Assembly (NCBI RefSeq): GCF_018332715.1
Contig: NZ_BOQP01000001.1
Span: 124,001 to 188,000 of the forward strand
DNA length: 64,000 bases
Source of the DNA: Winogradskya consettensis
GTDB lineage: Bacteria > Actinomycetota > Actinomycetes > Mycobacteriales > Micromonosporaceae
Reading direction: 5' to 3'
Shown here: positions 1-9,433 of the stretch, piece after piece
Layout: each line of letters opens with the position of its first letter
Position numbering within the stretch: the first letter of the stretch is position 1
Made by a program: the position numbers and the translations under genes
Notes under the pieces: generated by a model
Seen by the model: the letters and a program-made list of their open reading frames with translations, nothing else
Told to the model about the DNA's origin: nothing
Databases searched by the model: none

Positions 1-1
1 C

Positions 2-283
2 CTGCAGGAGCAGCCGCTCAGCGAGGTGGCCGCCGAACTGGGTGTCACCGAGTCGCGGATCTCGCAACTGCGGACCGAGGCGTTGCGGCTGCTGCGTGAG
101 GGGCTCAACAGTTCCCTGGCGCCGGAGTTGCTGACGGTGGCGGCGGGCGGGCCGCGTACCCGTAAAGGGTGTCAGCATCGCCGCCGCAACGAGTATTTCG
201 CCCGGGTCGCGGAGCAGGGCAACCTGCGGACCCGGTTGGCACTGACCGACGAGCACGGCGTGCCGATCGCCTTCGCGGCGTAA
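2..283 (+). CDS. Sigma-28/WhiG-type RNA polymerase sigma factor, C-terminal part
   Basis: This is the last 93 residues of a gene that begins left of the window. The open frame runs from base 2 to a TAA at 281-283. The first 35 residues form a region 4.2 helix-turn-helix (PLSEVAAELGVTESRISQLR), which contacts the -35 promoter element. The ESRISQLR recognition-helix pattern is typical of the FliA/WhiG sigma-28 branch, which drives flagellar or sporulation genes in actinomycetes. The roughly 45 residues after the HTH are less conserved and end in a hydrophobic AFAA. Regions 2 and 3 are outside the window, so the FliA/WhiG assignment is an inference from region 4 alone. Confidence 0.7.
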   Translation: MQEQPLSEVAAELGVTESRISQLRTEALRLLREGLNSSLAPELLTVAAGGPRTRKGCQHRRRNEYFARVAEQGNLRTRLALTDEHGVPIAFAA

Positions 284-288
284 GGGCA

Positions 289-342
289 CTGTTTCCTGGG
301 GAAGGGAAACAGCGTGGGCAGGTCCGGACCCCGGGCCTGCCC
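289..342. terminator. Tandem hairpins between the convergent sigma and ureD genes
   Basis: Two perfect inverted repeats follow the sigma stop codon. The first is CTGTTTCC (289-296) with GGAAACAG (305-312). The second is GGGCAGG (316-322) with CCTGCCC (336-342). They separate convergent genes, so a bidirectional terminator role is likely. Neither is followed by a clear T-run, which is common in high-GC actinomycetes. Confidence 0.45.
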
Positions 343-347
343 TTCCT

Positions 348-412
348 GCTGTCAGGCCGCCTTCGCTGTCAGGCCGTTTCGCTGTCAGGCCGCTTTCGTT
401 TCAGGCCGCGAG
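348..412. repeat. Imperfect tandem 16-17 bp repeat over the ureD stop codon
   Basis: Three consecutive copies of GCTGTCAGGCCG followed by a C/T-rich spacer start at 348, 365 and 381. A fourth, degenerate copy starts at about 398 and contains the ureD stop codon (TCA at 401-403 on the plus strand). Every copy therefore repeats the TCAGGCCG that encodes the end of ureD. It looks like tandem duplication of a gene 3' end. Confidence 0.7.
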
Positions 413-1159
413 AGATTCCAAGGGCAGGCAGGGGAGTACGCAGAGCGGGTCGAGGGCCGCTGCCACCGCGCGGATGTCCGGGCCGACCGCGCTCGCGAGC
501 ATTCCCGGGCCGGCCAGCGGCATCAGGACGGCGTCCCCGCCGAGCAGCCTCGCATCCGGCAACGACGGTCCGGCGAGTACGACCGTGCCCGCCGCGCGGC
601 CGCCGCCGAGGACCGCGGGGCCGGACCAGCCGGGGGCCGACGGGCCGATCGCCAGCTCGTGACGGTAGAGAGCTTTGCCCCCGTACCGGATCAGCACCTC
701 GGTCTTGACCGTGCCGGAGGGTTCCGCGTGCCGGCCGCAGACCAGGTCGTCGCGCCAGATCAGGGTGCCGCCCCGCTCGACCGTCACCTCGGTGGCCGCG
801 AGATGGTGGCAGCCGGCCGCGGCGATCAGCGGTTCCGGTGCCCAGAGCAGCGTGCCACCGGCGGCGACCGTGGCGCGCACGGCGAGCCGTGATGCCGGCA
901 GTTCGAGGCGGCCGGGGAGGGCGAGCTGGGCGGCCACACTGCGTACGGTCAGCCGCGCTCCCGGCCCCACCTCGATGTCGAGCCGCAGGTCGTCACCGCG
1001 CAGCGGACCCGCCGCACCGCCGACCAGGTGGACGGTGAGGTCGCCGCCGCCCCGCCGGCCGGTGCGGCGCAGCAGCAGCGGGGACTCCCCACGCAGCACG
1101 GACGGCCGGGTACCGCCCCGGCCGTCCGCCTCCGCAACGATGTGCGCGCTCGCCTTCAC
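401..1159 (-). CDS. ureD: Urease accessory protein UreD (UreH)
   Basis: A 252-residue member of the UreD family, the scaffold that holds apo-urease together with UreF and UreG while nickel and CO2 are inserted. The N-terminal PSVLRGESPLLLRRTG and the following VHLVGGAAGPLRGDD, GPGARLTVRSVAAQLALPG and AGGTLLWAPEPLIAAAGCHH stretches follow the UreD pattern of beta strands. It is somewhat short for the family (usually 250-280 residues). The start is GTG, four bases after the ureG stop. It is the last gene of ureABCFGD, so it is probably translated from the same transcript. Its 3' end is covered by a tandem repeat. Confidence 0.9.
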   Translation of the reverse strand: MKASAHIVAEADGRGGTRPSVLRGESPLLLRRTGRRGGGDLTVHLVGGAAGPLRGDDLRLDIEVGPGARLTVRSVAAQLALPGRLELPASRLAVRATVAAGGTLLWAPEPLIAAAGCHHLAATEVTVERGGTLIWRDDLVCGRHAEPSGTVKTEVLIRYGGKALYRHELAIGPSAPGWSGPAVLGGGRAAGTVVLAGPSLPDARLLGGDAVLMPLAGPGMLASAVGPDIRAVAAALDPLCVLPCLPLESLAA

Positions 1160-1163
1160 GTTC

Positions 1164-1880
1164 TTACGCGGGCACGCGGTCGGCGACGAGCGCGCGGATC
1201 CAGTCCGCGACGGCGGTGGCGTTGCGGTCCTCGGTCAGCGACTGGAAGACCGTGGGCAGCTCGCCGCGGCGCGCACGGGCGTCGCGGTCCATCACCGACA
1301 GGTCCGCGCCGACCATCGGGGCGAGGTCGGTCTTGTTGATGACGAGCAGGTCGGCGGTGGTGACGCCGGGGCCGCCCTTGCGGGGCACCTTGTCGCCGCC
1401 GGCCACGTCCACGACGAAGATCTGCTTGTCGATCAGGCCCTTGCTGAACGTCGCGGTGAGGTTGTCGCCGCCGCTCTCGACCAGCACCAGATCCAGCGGG
1501 CCGAGTGCCTCCTCGAGATCCTCGACCGCGTCGAGGTTCGCCGAGATGTCGTCGCGGATCGCGGTGTGCGGGCAGCAGCCGGTCTCGACCGCGCGGATGC
1601 GGTCGGCCGGCAGAACGCCGTTGCGCAGCAGGAAGTCGGCGTCCTCGGTGGTGTAGATGTCGTTGGTCACGACGGCGAGCCGCAGTTCCTCGCCGAGCGA
1701 CCGGCACAGCGCCGCGACCAGGGCGGTCTTGCCGGAGCCGACCGGTCCGCCGATGCCGATGCGCAGCGCGCGCGGCCCGGTGCCGAGCGGCGCGTGTGGG
1801 TCGACGTCCGAGTCGGGATGGGTGTGCGGAACCTCGTCCGGCTCGTGCACGTGACCGTCGGAAACATGTTCAGGATGCAA
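1164..1880 (-). CDS. ureG: Urease accessory GTPase UreG
   Basis: A SIMIBI-class GTPase of 238 residues that couples GTP hydrolysis to nickel delivery into urease. The P-loop [11 protein letters not shown] is present, followed by [28 protein letters not shown] (the Cys-Pro-His nickel-binding CPH motif), LVESGGDNL and the NKTDLAP guanine-specificity motif. I place the start at a TTG at 1878-1880: a GGGAGG lies nine bases upstream and the start overlaps the end of ureF by 11 bp. This gives an N-terminal tail of about 40 residues containing seven histidines ([12 protein letters not shown], then [11 protein letters not shown]) before the P-loop domain. Such His-rich tails in UreG/HypB proteins are thought to buffer nickel. 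An upstream start would run through ureF and is unlikely. Confidence 0.92.
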   Translation of the reverse strand: MHPEHVSDGHVHEPDEVPHTHPDSDVDPHAPLGTGPRALRIGIGGPVGSGKTALVAALCRSLGEELRLAVVTNDIYTTEDADFLLRNGVLPADRIRAVETGCCPHTAIRDDISANLDAVEDLEEALGPLDLVLVESGGDNLTATFSKGLIDKQIFVVDVAGGDKVPRKGGPGVTTADLLVINKTDLAPMVGADLSVMDRDARARRGELPTVFQSLTEDRNATAVADWIRALVADRVPA

Positions 1881-2514
1881 AGAGACGCACCTCCCAGGTG
1901 GCGTGGAGCTCGGCGCCGATGTCGAGCAGTGGTGCTCCCGCGGCCGGTAGGTCGTCGACCGGGTCGCCGATCCGGGACGCGGCGTCGGCCGCGATCCGGT
2001 CGCATTCGGGGGCGAGGCGCGCGATGAGTGCATGCACCTCGTAGGGGTCCAGGCCGAGCAGCCGGACCGCCGCACTGGCCGGGCCGGTGACCGTGCCGTG
2101 GGCGGCCGCCACCGCGGCCTCCAGCGGTCCGAGCCCGGCGGCGTTGGCGAGCGCGCCGAGTGCGACCGGGTGGTGCGGGTCGCGGCCGATGGTCGCTACC
2201 GGCCACATCGCGCGCCCGGCCCGCAGCAGGGCCCGTCCCTGTGCTCGTGAGGCCTTGCGCAGCGCGGGCGACGGGGTGCGAGCGTCCATTCCCGCATCCA
2301 ATTCGTCCCATCTGTCCACACGTGCGCAGGAGTAGGCCGCGAAGACCGCGGCGACCAGCCCGGACGTGACGAGCCGGCCGAGCAGGAACTCGCCGGTCGA
2401 TGCCACGTCGTGGACGCGACCTGCGGCGACCTGGGCCTCCAGACCCCCGGAGTGCGCGTGCCCGCCGGACGGCAGGCGCCCGTCACCGAGGACGAGGAGG
2501 GTGGCCAGGGACAT
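1870..2514 (-). CDS. ureF: Urease accessory protein UreF
   Basis: All-helical UreF of 214 residues, the factor that gates GTPase activity and fidelity of nickel loading in the UreDFG complex. The N-terminal [28 protein letters not shown] is the family signature (a P-x-G-x-[FH]-x-HS-G-LE pattern). The SGG rather than the more usual IGS is an actinobacterial variant. The ATG overlaps the ureC stop as ATGA, so it is translationally coupled. Confidence 0.92.
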   Translation of the reverse strand: MSLATLLVLGDGRLPSGGHAHSGGLEAQVAAGRVHDVASTGEFLLGRLVTSGLVAAVFAAYSCARVDRWDELDAGMDARTPSPALRKASRAQGRALLRAGRAMWPVATIGRDPHHPVALGALANAAGLGPLEAAVAAAHGTVTGPASAAVRLLGLDPYEVHALIARLAPECDRIAADAASRIGDPVDDLPAAGAPLLDIGAELHATWEVRLFAS

Positions 2515-4232
2515 CAGAACAGGTGGTAGCGCTGGGCCATGGGCAGCTCGGTCACCGGGTCCGGCTCGACGACCTCGCCGTCGATGCGGACGATGAAGCT
2601 GTCCGGCTCGACCTCGATGCGCGGGGTCGCGTCGTTGAGCGGCATGTCCGCCTTGCCGACGCCGCGCGTGTTCTCCACGGGGACGAGGGAGCGCTTGACC
2701 CCGATCCGATCGCCGAGCAGCGCGTCGATCGCGGCCGGGGCGACGAACGCCAGCGAGGTCGCCGCGGGGACCACGCCGTACGCCCCGAACATCGGGCGCG
2801 GCAGCATCGGCTGGGGCGTGGGGATCGAGGCGTTCGCGTCACCCATCTGCGCGGACGCGATCATGCCGCCCTTGATCACCAGCGCCGGGCGGACGCCGAA
2901 GAAGACCGGGTCCCAGAGCACCAGGTCCGCGAGCTTGCCGGGTTCGATCGAGCCGATCTGCCCCGACATGCCGTGCGCGATCGCCGGGTTGATCGTGTAC
3001 TTGGCGACGTACCTGCGGGCTCTGAGGTTGTCAGCCGGACCGTCACCGCTCAGCGCGCCCCGCCGGGCCTTCATCACGTGCGCGGTCTGCCAGGTGCGCA
3101 TGATGACCTCGCCGACGCGACCCATGGCCTGCGAGTCGGAGCCGATCATCGAGATCGCGCCGAGGTCGTGCAGCAGGTCCTCGGCCGCCATCGTGGACGG
3201 CCGGATGCGGCTCTCGGCGAACGCGAGGTCCTCGGGCACCGCGGAGTTCAGGTGGTGGCAGACCATCAGCATGTCGAGGTGCTCGCTGAGGGTGTTGCGG
3301 GTGTACGGCCGGGTCGGGTTCGTCGACGACGGCAGCACGTTCGGCAGCGACGCGACGGTGATGATGTCCGGTGCGTGCCCGCCGCCGGCGCCCTCCGTGT
3401 GGTACGCGTGGATCGACCGCCCGGCGATCGCCGCGATCGTCTCCTCGACGAAGCCGGCCTCGTTCAGCGTGTCGGTGTGGATGGCGACCTGCACGCCGGA
3501 CGTCTCGGCGACCCGCAGCGCGGCGTCGATGACCGCGGGCGTCGTGCCCCAGTCCTCGTGCAGCTTGAAGCCGCCCGCACCGCCGCGCAGCTGCTCCCAC
3601 ATCGACTCTTCGCTCATCGTGTTGCCCTTGCCGAGCAGCAGCACGTTGATCGGCCAGTGGTCGAGCGATTCGAGCATCCGGGCCAGGTGCCAGGCGTTCG
3701 GCGTGACCGTGGTCGCCTTGGTGCCCTCGGCCGGGCCGGTGCCGCCGCCGATGATCGTGGTGATGCCGCTGGCCAGCGCGGTGTCCAGGATGGTCGGACT
3801 GATCAGGTGCACGTGGCTGTCGATCGCGCCCGCGGTGAGGATCTTGCCGTTGCCGGCGATGATCTCGGTGCCGCCACCGATGACCAGGCCGGGGGTGACC
3901 CCGTCCATGGTGTCGGGGTTGCCGGCCTTGCCGAGCGCGACGATGCGCCCGTCGCGGATGCCGACGTCGGCCTTGATGACACCCCAGTGGTCGAGGATCG
4001 TGGCGCCGGTGATGACGGTGTCCGGGGTGCCCTCGGCGCGGGTGGCGCGGGACTGGCCCATGGACTCGCGGATGACCTTGCCGCCGCCGAAGACGACCTC
4101 GTCGCCGGGGTTCGGGCCGGCGCTGCGGTCCTCCTCGATCTCGATCAGCAGGTTGGTGTCCGCGAGCCGGATCCGGTCACCGGCGGTGGGTCCGTAGAGA
4201 GCGGCGTACCGGCCGCGGTCCAATGTGCTCAC
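2514..4232 (-). CDS. ureC: Urease alpha subunit (catalytic)
   Basis: The 572-residue catalytic subunit, which hydrolyses urea to ammonia and carbamate at a binuclear nickel site. All expected ligands are visible: H140 and H142 in DSHVHL, the carbamylated lysine K223 in [11 protein letters not shown]252 in HTDTLNE, H278 in [15 protein letters not shown] and D366 in [10 protein letters not shown]. The mobile-flap residues C325 and H326 in MVCHHLN are also present. The length is normal (about 570). The GTG start overlaps the ureB TGA (GTGA). A clean, probably active urease; in soil actinomycetes it supplies nitrogen from urea. Confidence 0.98.
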   Translation of the reverse strand: MSTLDRGRYAALYGPTAGDRIRLADTNLLIEIEEDRSAGPNPGDEVVFGGGKVIRESMGQSRATRAEGTPDTVITGATILDHWGVIKADVGIRDGRIVALGKAGNPDTMDGVTPGLVIGGGTEIIAGNGKILTAGAIDSHVHLISPTILDTALASGITTIIGGGTGPAEGTKATTVTPNAWHLARMLESLDHWPINVLLLGKGNTMSEESMWEQLRGGAGGFKLHEDWGTTPAVIDAALRVAETSGVQVAIHTDTLNEAGFVEETIAAIAGRSIHAYHTEGAGGGHAPDIITVASLPNVLPSSTNPTRPYTRNTLSEHLDMLMVCHHLNSAVPEDLAFAESRIRPSTMAAEDLLHDLGAISMIGSDSQAMGRVGEVIMRTWQTAHVMKARRGALSGDGPADNLRARRYVAKYTINPAIAHGMSGQIGSIEPGKLADLVLWDPVFFGVRPALVIKGGMIASAQMGDANASIPTPQPMLPRPMFGAYGVVPAATSLAFVAPAAIDALLGDRIGVKRSLVPVENTRGVGKADMPLNDATPRIEVEPDSFIVRIDGEVVEPDPVTELPMAQRYHLF

Positions 4233-4621
4233 CTGGTGCTCCCGTTCTCGGGACGTTCTTCAGCGGGAGAACCGATGGGCGCGGGAACGCCGGACGGGGA
4301 CGGATCGAGCGGGCCGCCGGCCAGGCCACGCAGGCCGGGCACGATGCGGTTGCCGGTGAACGGCACGAGCGTCACGTCGCGGGGCATGCCGGGCTCGAAG
4401 CGCACCGACGTGCCGGCGGGAACGGCGAGGCGGTGGCCCCACGCGGCGTCGCGGTCGAAGTCGAGGGCCGCGTTGGACTCGGCGAAGTGGTAGTGCGAGC
4501 CGACCTGCACCGGGCGGTCACCCGTGTTGCGTACGGTCAGATCGAGCACGGGCCGTCCGGCATTGATCTCGATGTCGCCCTCGCCCAGGATGACCTCACC
4601 CGGAACGAAACCGGGGGTCAC
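4229..4621 (-). CDS. ureB: Urease beta subunit
   Basis: A 130-residue small beta subunit of the urease (alpha-beta-gamma)3 complex. It carries the family core [34 protein letters not shown] and FEPGMPRDV. The last 25 residues beyond [14 protein letters not shown] are a proline-rich extension that varies between species. The GTG start overlaps the ureA stop (GTGA). Separate beta and gamma genes are the usual bacterial arrangement. Confidence 0.97.
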   Translation of the reverse strand: MTPGFVPGEVILGEGDIEINAGRPVLDLTVRNTGDRPVQVGSHYHFAESNAALDFDRDAAWGHRLAVPAGTSVRFEPGMPRDVTLVPFTGNRIVPGLRGLAGGPLDPSPSGVPAPIGSPAEERPENGSTR

Positions 4622-4920
4622 GAGATCGGCCCGTGGACGGTGACCAGCTTGGTGCCGTCGGGGAATGTCGCCTCGATCTGCACCTCGACCAGCATCTCCG
4701 GCACGCCGTCCATGACGTCGGCGCGGGTGAGCACGCGCCGCCCGGCGTCCATCAGCTCGACAACCGTGCGCCCGTCGCGGGCCCCTTCGAGCAGGTAGGC
4801 GCTGATGATCGCGACGGCTTCGGGGTAGTTGAGCTTCAGGCCCCGGTCCCGCCGCTTGTGGGCGACGTCCGCCGCGACATGGATGAGCAGCCGTTCCTGC
4901 TCATGCTGGCTGAGGAACAA
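4618..4920 (-). CDS. ureA: Urease gamma subunit
   Basis: The 100-residue gamma subunit and first gene of the operon. The family motif [30 protein letters not shown] is broken here only by normal variation; [21 protein letters not shown] closes the protein. I choose the TTG at 4918-4920 as start because GGGGAGG sits five bases upstream and the resulting [12 protein letters not shown] matches the family N-terminus and length. An in-frame extension upstream to 5052 would add 44 residues with no family similarity. The operon is divergent from the P450 gene across about 200 bp. Confidence 0.96.
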   Translation of the reverse strand: MFLSQHEQERLLIHVAADVAHKRRDRGLKLNYPEAVAIISAYLLEGARDGRTVVELMDAGRRVLTRADVMDGVPEMLVEVQIEATFPDGTKLVTVHGPIS

Positions 4921-5123
4921 ACCAACCTCCCCTGATCGCGAGCGATGCTTGCAGCTCCACGTTTCCGACGTGTTACCCAGCGTCAGCAGTACATTTTGAT
5001 CATTCCACGGGTACGCGCTCCGCACCGGAGAAGAAACGCCGTCGGTGAGCAACCGGGCGAATGTGCTGCCCCGGAACTCCCCGAGGCGTCAGAATCGATG
5101 TCGGGCTATGTACGTTTGCTCCC

Positions 5124-8100
5124 GTGACAGCTCCGATTCCCGCCCCTCGCGGGCTGCCCGTCGTCGGCAACGCGCTCCAGATCCCCGTCACCGGAGGGCA
5201 CCGGTTCTTCGCTGATCTGGCCGCCGCCCACCCCGGCGGCATCTTCAAGCTCAACCTCGCCGGCCGGCACGTCGTGATGGTCTACGACCCCGACCTGGTC
5301 GCCGAGGTCAGCGACGAGAGCCGGTTCCACAAGCCGATCGACCCGCCGCTCGCGCACGTCCGCGACTTCGCCGGCGACGGCCTGTTCACCGCGTACGACG
5401 GCGAGGAGAGCTGGGGTCAGGCGCACCGGATCCTGCTGCCCGCGTTCAGCCAGCGGTCCATGAAGGCCTACTTCCCGCAGATGCTCGAGGTCGCCCAGGA
5501 CCTGATCGGCCACTGGGAAACAAGAAGCGACGTCGACGTCACCGAGGACATGACCCGGCTCACGCTCGACACGATCGCGCTGACCGGGTTCGGGCACGCG
5601 TTCCACTCCTTCGAGCAGCCGGAGTTGCACCCGTTCCTGCAGGCCATGGGGCGTGCGCTGACCGAGGCGATGCACCGCACCCGGCAGCTGCCCGCGATCA
5701 CCGGGCTCAAGCGCAAGGCGGACGCGGCATACCGGGCCGACATCGCCCGGATGCAGGACCTGGTCGACGAGGTCATCCGCTCCCGGCGCGCGTCGGGGGA
5801 GAAGGCCCAGGATCTGCTCGGGCTGATGCTGGAGGCCGCCGATCCGGTGAGCGGCGTACGCCTCACCGACGAGAACATCCGCAACCAGGTCCTCACGTTC
5901 CTCATCGCGGGGCACGAGACGACCAGCGGCACGCTCTCCTTCGCGCTGCACCTGCTGATGCGCAACCCGCACGTGCTCGCCCAGGCGTACGCCGAGGTCG
6001 ACCGGATCCTGCCCGGCGACACCGTGCCCACCTACGAGACCGTGATGAAGCTCGACGTGATCCCGCGGATCCTCGACGAGGCGCTGCGGCTGCACTCGCC
6101 GATCACCGCGATCGGGCTGATGGCCAACCACGACACCGTGCTCGCGGGCAAGTACCACCTCGACGCCGGTCAGAAGGTCGCCGTGCTGCTGAAGCCGCTG
6201 CACGTCCACCCCGGCGCCTGGGAGAACCCCGACGAGTTCGACATCGACCGGTGGCTGCCCGAGCGCAAGGCGGCGCGGCATCCGCACGCGTACAAGCCGT
6301 TCGGCAACGGCGAGCGGGCCTGCATCGGGCGGCAGTTCGCGCTCACCGAGGCCCGGCTCGCGCTGGCGATGATCCTGCAGCACTTCGCGATCTCCGACCC
6401 GCACGGTCACCAGCTCGCGATCAAGCAGACCCTGACCATCAAGCCCGACAACCTCACCCTGCGGGTGCGGCCACGCCAGGAGCACGAGCGGCTGTCGGTC
6501 GCTGCCACCGATGACGCGCCGGCTGCCGAGTCGGTCGAGGTCGAGGCTTCGGGGGTACGGCTGCACGTCGCGTACGGCTCCAACCTCGGCACCTCCGAGG
6601 ACCTGGCCCAGCAACTCGCCGACCGCGCCCGCCGCTCCGGCTTCGACGTCACCGTGCAGACCCTCGACGAGCTTGCCGACGATCTCCCCTCGGAGGGCCT
6701 CCTCGCCGTCGTCACGTCCAGCTACAACGGCAAGGCCCCGGACAACGCCCAGCGCTTCGACGAGCTCGACATCCCGGCGGGCACGCTGACCGGTGTCCGG
6801 TACGCCGTCCTCGGCAACGGCAACACGCAATGGACCACGTACCAGGCGTTCCCGAGCAGGGTCGACGCCGCGCTCGCCGCCGCCGGTGCGACCCCGATCG
6901 TGGCGCGCGGCGAGACCGACGCGGCCGGGGACTTCGACGCCATGGCCACCGCGTGGCTCGACGGGCTGTGGTCCGCGCTGGCCGCCTCGTTCGGGGCGAC
7001 CTCCGACGCTGCCCCGGCGGCCTCGCGGTATTCGGTCGAGGTGCTCGGCGAGGATCAGGTGCGCCCCGCTGTGGTGTCCGCGCAGGCGTACCCCGTCACG
7101 GTGGTGTCGATCGACGAACTCACCCGGCCCTTCGCCCTGCCGGCCGGGGTCGCCCGCCCCGGCGTCAAAGCCGTCACCGTACGGCTGCCCGAGGGCGTCA
7201 CCTACGAAGCCGGCGACCACCTCGCGGTGTACGCCAAGAACCATCCGGAGCTCGTCGCGTGGGCGCTCGGCGTGCTGCGCGTACCCCGCGACCGGGTGCT
7301 GCGTCTCGCCCAGGACGGCAACCGCCCGTCGTCGCTGCCGATCGGCGTCCCGGTGACCGCGGAACTGCTGCTCACCGAGTTCGTCGAGCTGCAGGAACCC
7401 GCGACGCGCAGCCAGCTCGCCGTCCTCACCGCGCACACCGGCTGCCCGTGGACCACGGGCCAGCTCGCCGCCCTGACCCCGGAGGAGCTCCTCGAGAAGC
7501 GCGTCTCGGTGCTCGCCCTGCTCGAACGGTTCCCCGCCATCGAGCTGCCGTTCGGTGTGTTCCTGTCGCTGACCGGCACGATCCGGCCCCGCTTCTACTC
7601 GATCTCGTCGTCCCCCGCGGCCGACCCCTCCCTGGCGACGCTGACCGTCGGACTGGTCGACGGGCCCGCGCTGGCCGGACAGGGTCGCTACCGCGGGATG
7701 TGCTCGCAGTACCTGGCTCGGCTCACACCCGGGGACACCTTCTTCGGCCACGTACGCGTCCCCGCGCCACCGTTCCGTCCGCCGGCCGACCCGCGTACCC
7801 CGATGATCCTGGTCGGTCCCGGCACCGGCGTCGCCCCGCTGCGCGGTTTCCTGCAGGACCGCGCCGCCCAGCCCGCGCGCGGCCCGGCGAAACTGTTCTA
7901 CGGCTGCCGCCACCCCGAGCACGACTTCCTCTACCGCGACGAGCTGCTGGCCTGGGAAGCGTCCGGAGTGGTCGACCTGCACCTGGCATTCTCGGCGCAG
8001 GAGGAGCACCCCCACCGCTACGTCCAGCACGCACTGGCGGCGGCGGGCGACGAGGTCTGGGAGCTGCTCGACCAGGGCGCCCACGTCTACGTCTGCGGCG

Positions 8101-8243
8101 ACGGCGCCCGCATGGCTCCGGCCGTACGAGCAGAACTGTCCGATCTGTACGCCCGCAAAACCGGCAGCACTCCCGCCCAGGCCGCGGAGTGGTTCCTTGC
8201 CCTGGAAGCCGCCGGCCGCTACCAGCAGGACGTCTTCGCCTGA
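5124..8243 (+). CDS. Self-sufficient cytochrome P450-reductase fusion (CYP102, P450 BM3 type)
   Basis: A 1039-residue soluble fusion of a fatty-acid hydroxylase P450 with a diflavin reductase. Residues 1-465 are the P450 domain: oxygen-activation motif AGHETTSG, the ExxR helix in DEALRLHSP, and heme loop FGNGERACIG with the cysteine at residue 400, the same number as in BM3. Residues about 490-630 are the FMN flavodoxin domain (YGSNLGTSEDLA). The rest is the FAD/NADPH domain (RFYSISSSP, GPGTGVAPLRGF, YVCGDGARMAP). Against BM3, Arg47 (here R48) and Phe87 (F88, GDGLFT) are kept, but Tyr51 is replaced by Met52, so the fatty-acid carboxylate clamp is half conserved. The start is GTG at 5124, giving MTAPIPAPRGLPVVGN. 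Substrate is inferred to be a medium or long-chain fatty acid. It stands alone, without the TetR-type repressor often found beside CYP102 genes. Confidence 0.95.
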   Translation: MTAPIPAPRGLPVVGNALQIPVTGGHRFFADLAAAHPGGIFKLNLAGRHVVMVYDPDLVAEVSDESRFHKPIDPPLAHVRDFAGDGLFTAYDGEESWGQAHRILLPAFSQRSMKAYFPQMLEVAQDLIGHWETRSDVDVTEDMTRLTLDTIALTGFGHAFHSFEQPELHPFLQAMGRALTEAMHRTRQLPAITGLKRKADAAYRADIARMQDLVDEVIRSRRASGEKAQDLLGLMLEAADPVSGVRLTDENIRNQVLTFLIAGHETTSGTLSFALHLLMRNPHVLAQAYAEVDRILPGDTVPTYETVMKLDVIPRILDEALRLHSPITAIGLMANHDTVLAGKYHLDAGQKVAVLLKPLHVHPGAWENPDEFDIDRWLPERKAARHPHAYKPFGNGERACIGRQFALTEARLALAMILQHFAISDPHGHQLAIKQTLTIKPDNLTLRVRPRQEHERLSVAATDDAPAAESVEVEASGVRLHVAYGSNLGTSEDLAQQLADRARRSGFDVTVQTLDELADDLPSEGLLAVVTSSYNGKAPDNAQRFDELDIPAGTLTGVRYAVLGNGNTQWTTYQAFPSRVDAALAAAGATPIVARGETDAAGDFDAMATAWLDGLWSALAASFGATSDAAPAASRYSVEVLGEDQVRPAVVSAQAYPVTVVSIDELTRPFALPAGVARPGVKAVTVRLPEGVTYEAGDHLAVYAKNHPELVAWALGVLRVPRDRVLRLAQDGNRPSSLPIGVPVTAELLLTEFVELQEPATRSQLAVLTAHTGCPWTTGQLAALTPEELLEKRVSVLALLERFPAIELPFGVFLSLTGTIRPRFYSISSSPAADPSLATLTVGLVDGPALAGQGRYRGMCSQYLARLTPGDTFFGHVRVPAPPFRPPADPRTPMILVGPGTGVAPLRGFLQDRAAQPARGPAKLFYGCRHPEHDFLYRDELLAWEASGVVDLHLAFSAQEEHPHRYVQHALAAAGDEVWELLDQGAHVYVCGDGARMAPAVRAELSDLYARKTGSTPAQAAEWFLALEAAGRYQQDVFA

Positions 8244-8299
8244 GCCATCTCGTTCGAACGGGGCAGTGGGGGTGCGCCGGAACTGCGATATTGATCGCC

Positions 8300-9433
8300 A
8301 TGTTCTCCCGCTCCCTGCCCGCGGCGCTGGCAGCCCTGGTCCTCGCGACCGTGCTGCCGGCGTCGCCCGCCCTCGCCGGTCCCCGCGACCAGCAGTGGTA
8401 CCTCGACGCCCTGAACGTCCCGGCCGCCCAGCAGCTCAGCCGCGGTGCCGGCGTCACGATCGGGGTACTGACCAATGGCGTGCCGGCCGAGCATCCCGAC
8501 CTCGCCGGGCAGGTCCTCCCGCTGATGCGCCTGAGGATCGCGACTCACAAGTCCATGATCCCGGTCGCCGCGGACTGGCCGGTGCAGGATCCGGTATCCA
8601 CCGGCGAGATGGGCCTGCTCGTCGCCCGGGGCGGCACGGGCCTGCTCGGCGTCGCACCGGAGGCGAAGGTGCAGCCGGTCATGTGCTCCAGCCTGCCCAA
8701 GGACCTCGACTTCTGCATGCACTGGATGGTCGACTCGGGCGTCGACGTCATCGACCTGGGCAGCACCTCCATGCTGGCCATCGGCACCGACTTCCACACC
8801 TTCGACGGCTTCCGCTACGCCCTCGCCCACAACGTCGTGGTCGTGATGTCCTTGAAGGACGGCACCCAGATCCCCGCCGCCGACCGAGCCGGCGTCATCC
8901 TCGCCGGCGGCCTCGACAGGAACGAGAAACTCCCGGACGGCATCACCCCCGAAGCAGGCGTCACGGTACGAGCCCCCGCCGGCGACCCGGTCTGGAGCCC
9001 CCCGGCCAGCCAGGTGCTGACCCTCGACCCGACAGTCACCGGCGGCTACGGCAAGCAGCTCCTCCTCGGCTCCGACCGCCTGGCCGCCGCACTCGTAGCC
9101 GGCGTGGTCGCCCTGGTGCGCGCCAAGGACCCCGCCCTGAACGCCCCCACGGTCATCGACCGCCTCGTCCGCCACACCAAGGACCTCGGCGACCCCGGCC
9201 CCGACTTCACCAACGGCTACGGCCTGGTCAACGCCGTCCTGGCAGTCGGCACCACCGGCGCCGTGCTCACCGACAACCCCCTCGGCAACCCCGGCCCACC
9301 AACACCCGCCACCCACCCCCGCGCCTTACTCATGCCGATCGTGGTAGCGACCGTGGGCGTCCTCCTGCTCATCCTCCTGGCCGCCGGCCTCACCACCTTC
9401 CTCATCCTCCGCACCCGCCGCCACCGGCACTGA
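8300..9433 (+). CDS. Subtilisin-fold (mycosin-like) membrane protein lacking the catalytic triad
   Basis: A 377-residue protein with a signal peptide (residues 1-26, cut near SPALA-GP), a subtilase-like domain (about 30-320), a proline-rich linker and a C-terminal transmembrane helix (344-371) ending in a basic tail. This is the layout of mycosins, the proteases of type VII secretion. The core is recognisable: IGVLTNGVPAEHPDL, GLLGVAPEAKV, AAALVAGVVALVRAKDP and FTNGYGLVNA. Each active-site position is changed: Asp to T58 (LTNG instead of LDSG), His to E103 (GEMG instead of GHGT), Ser to R260 (GSDRLAAAL instead of GTSxAAPL). The oxyanion Asn region is SLKD instead of AAGN. It is therefore a predicted pseudoprotease. 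No other type VII secretion gene is in the window. Confidence 0.8.
   Translation: MFSRSLPAALAALVLATVLPASPALAGPRDQQWYLDALNVPAAQQLSRGAGVTIGVLTNGVPAEHPDLAGQVLPLMRLRIATHKSMIPVAADWPVQDPVSTGEMGLLVARGGTGLLGVAPEAKVQPVMCSSLPKDLDFCMHWMVDSGVDVIDLGSTSMLAIGTDFHTFDGFRYALAHNVVVVMSLKDGTQIPAADRAGVILAGGLDRNEKLPDGITPEAGVTVRAPAGDPVWSPPASQVLTLDPTVTGGYGKQLLLGSDRLAAALVAGVVALVRAKDPALNAPTVIDRLVRHTKDLGDPGPDFTNGYGLVNAVLAVGTTGAVLTDNPLGNPGPPTPATHPRALLMPIVVATVGVLLLILLAAGLTTFLILRTRRHRH

Noticed and set aside
2400-4493. Long open frame antisense to ureC/ureB
   Set aside because: Urease subunits are unambiguous on the minus strand.
5106-8084. 992-residue open frame antisense to the P450 fusion
   Set aside because: Mirror of a high-GC gene; composition is Arg/Gly/Val-rich without domains, and the sense strand has full P450 and reductase motifs.
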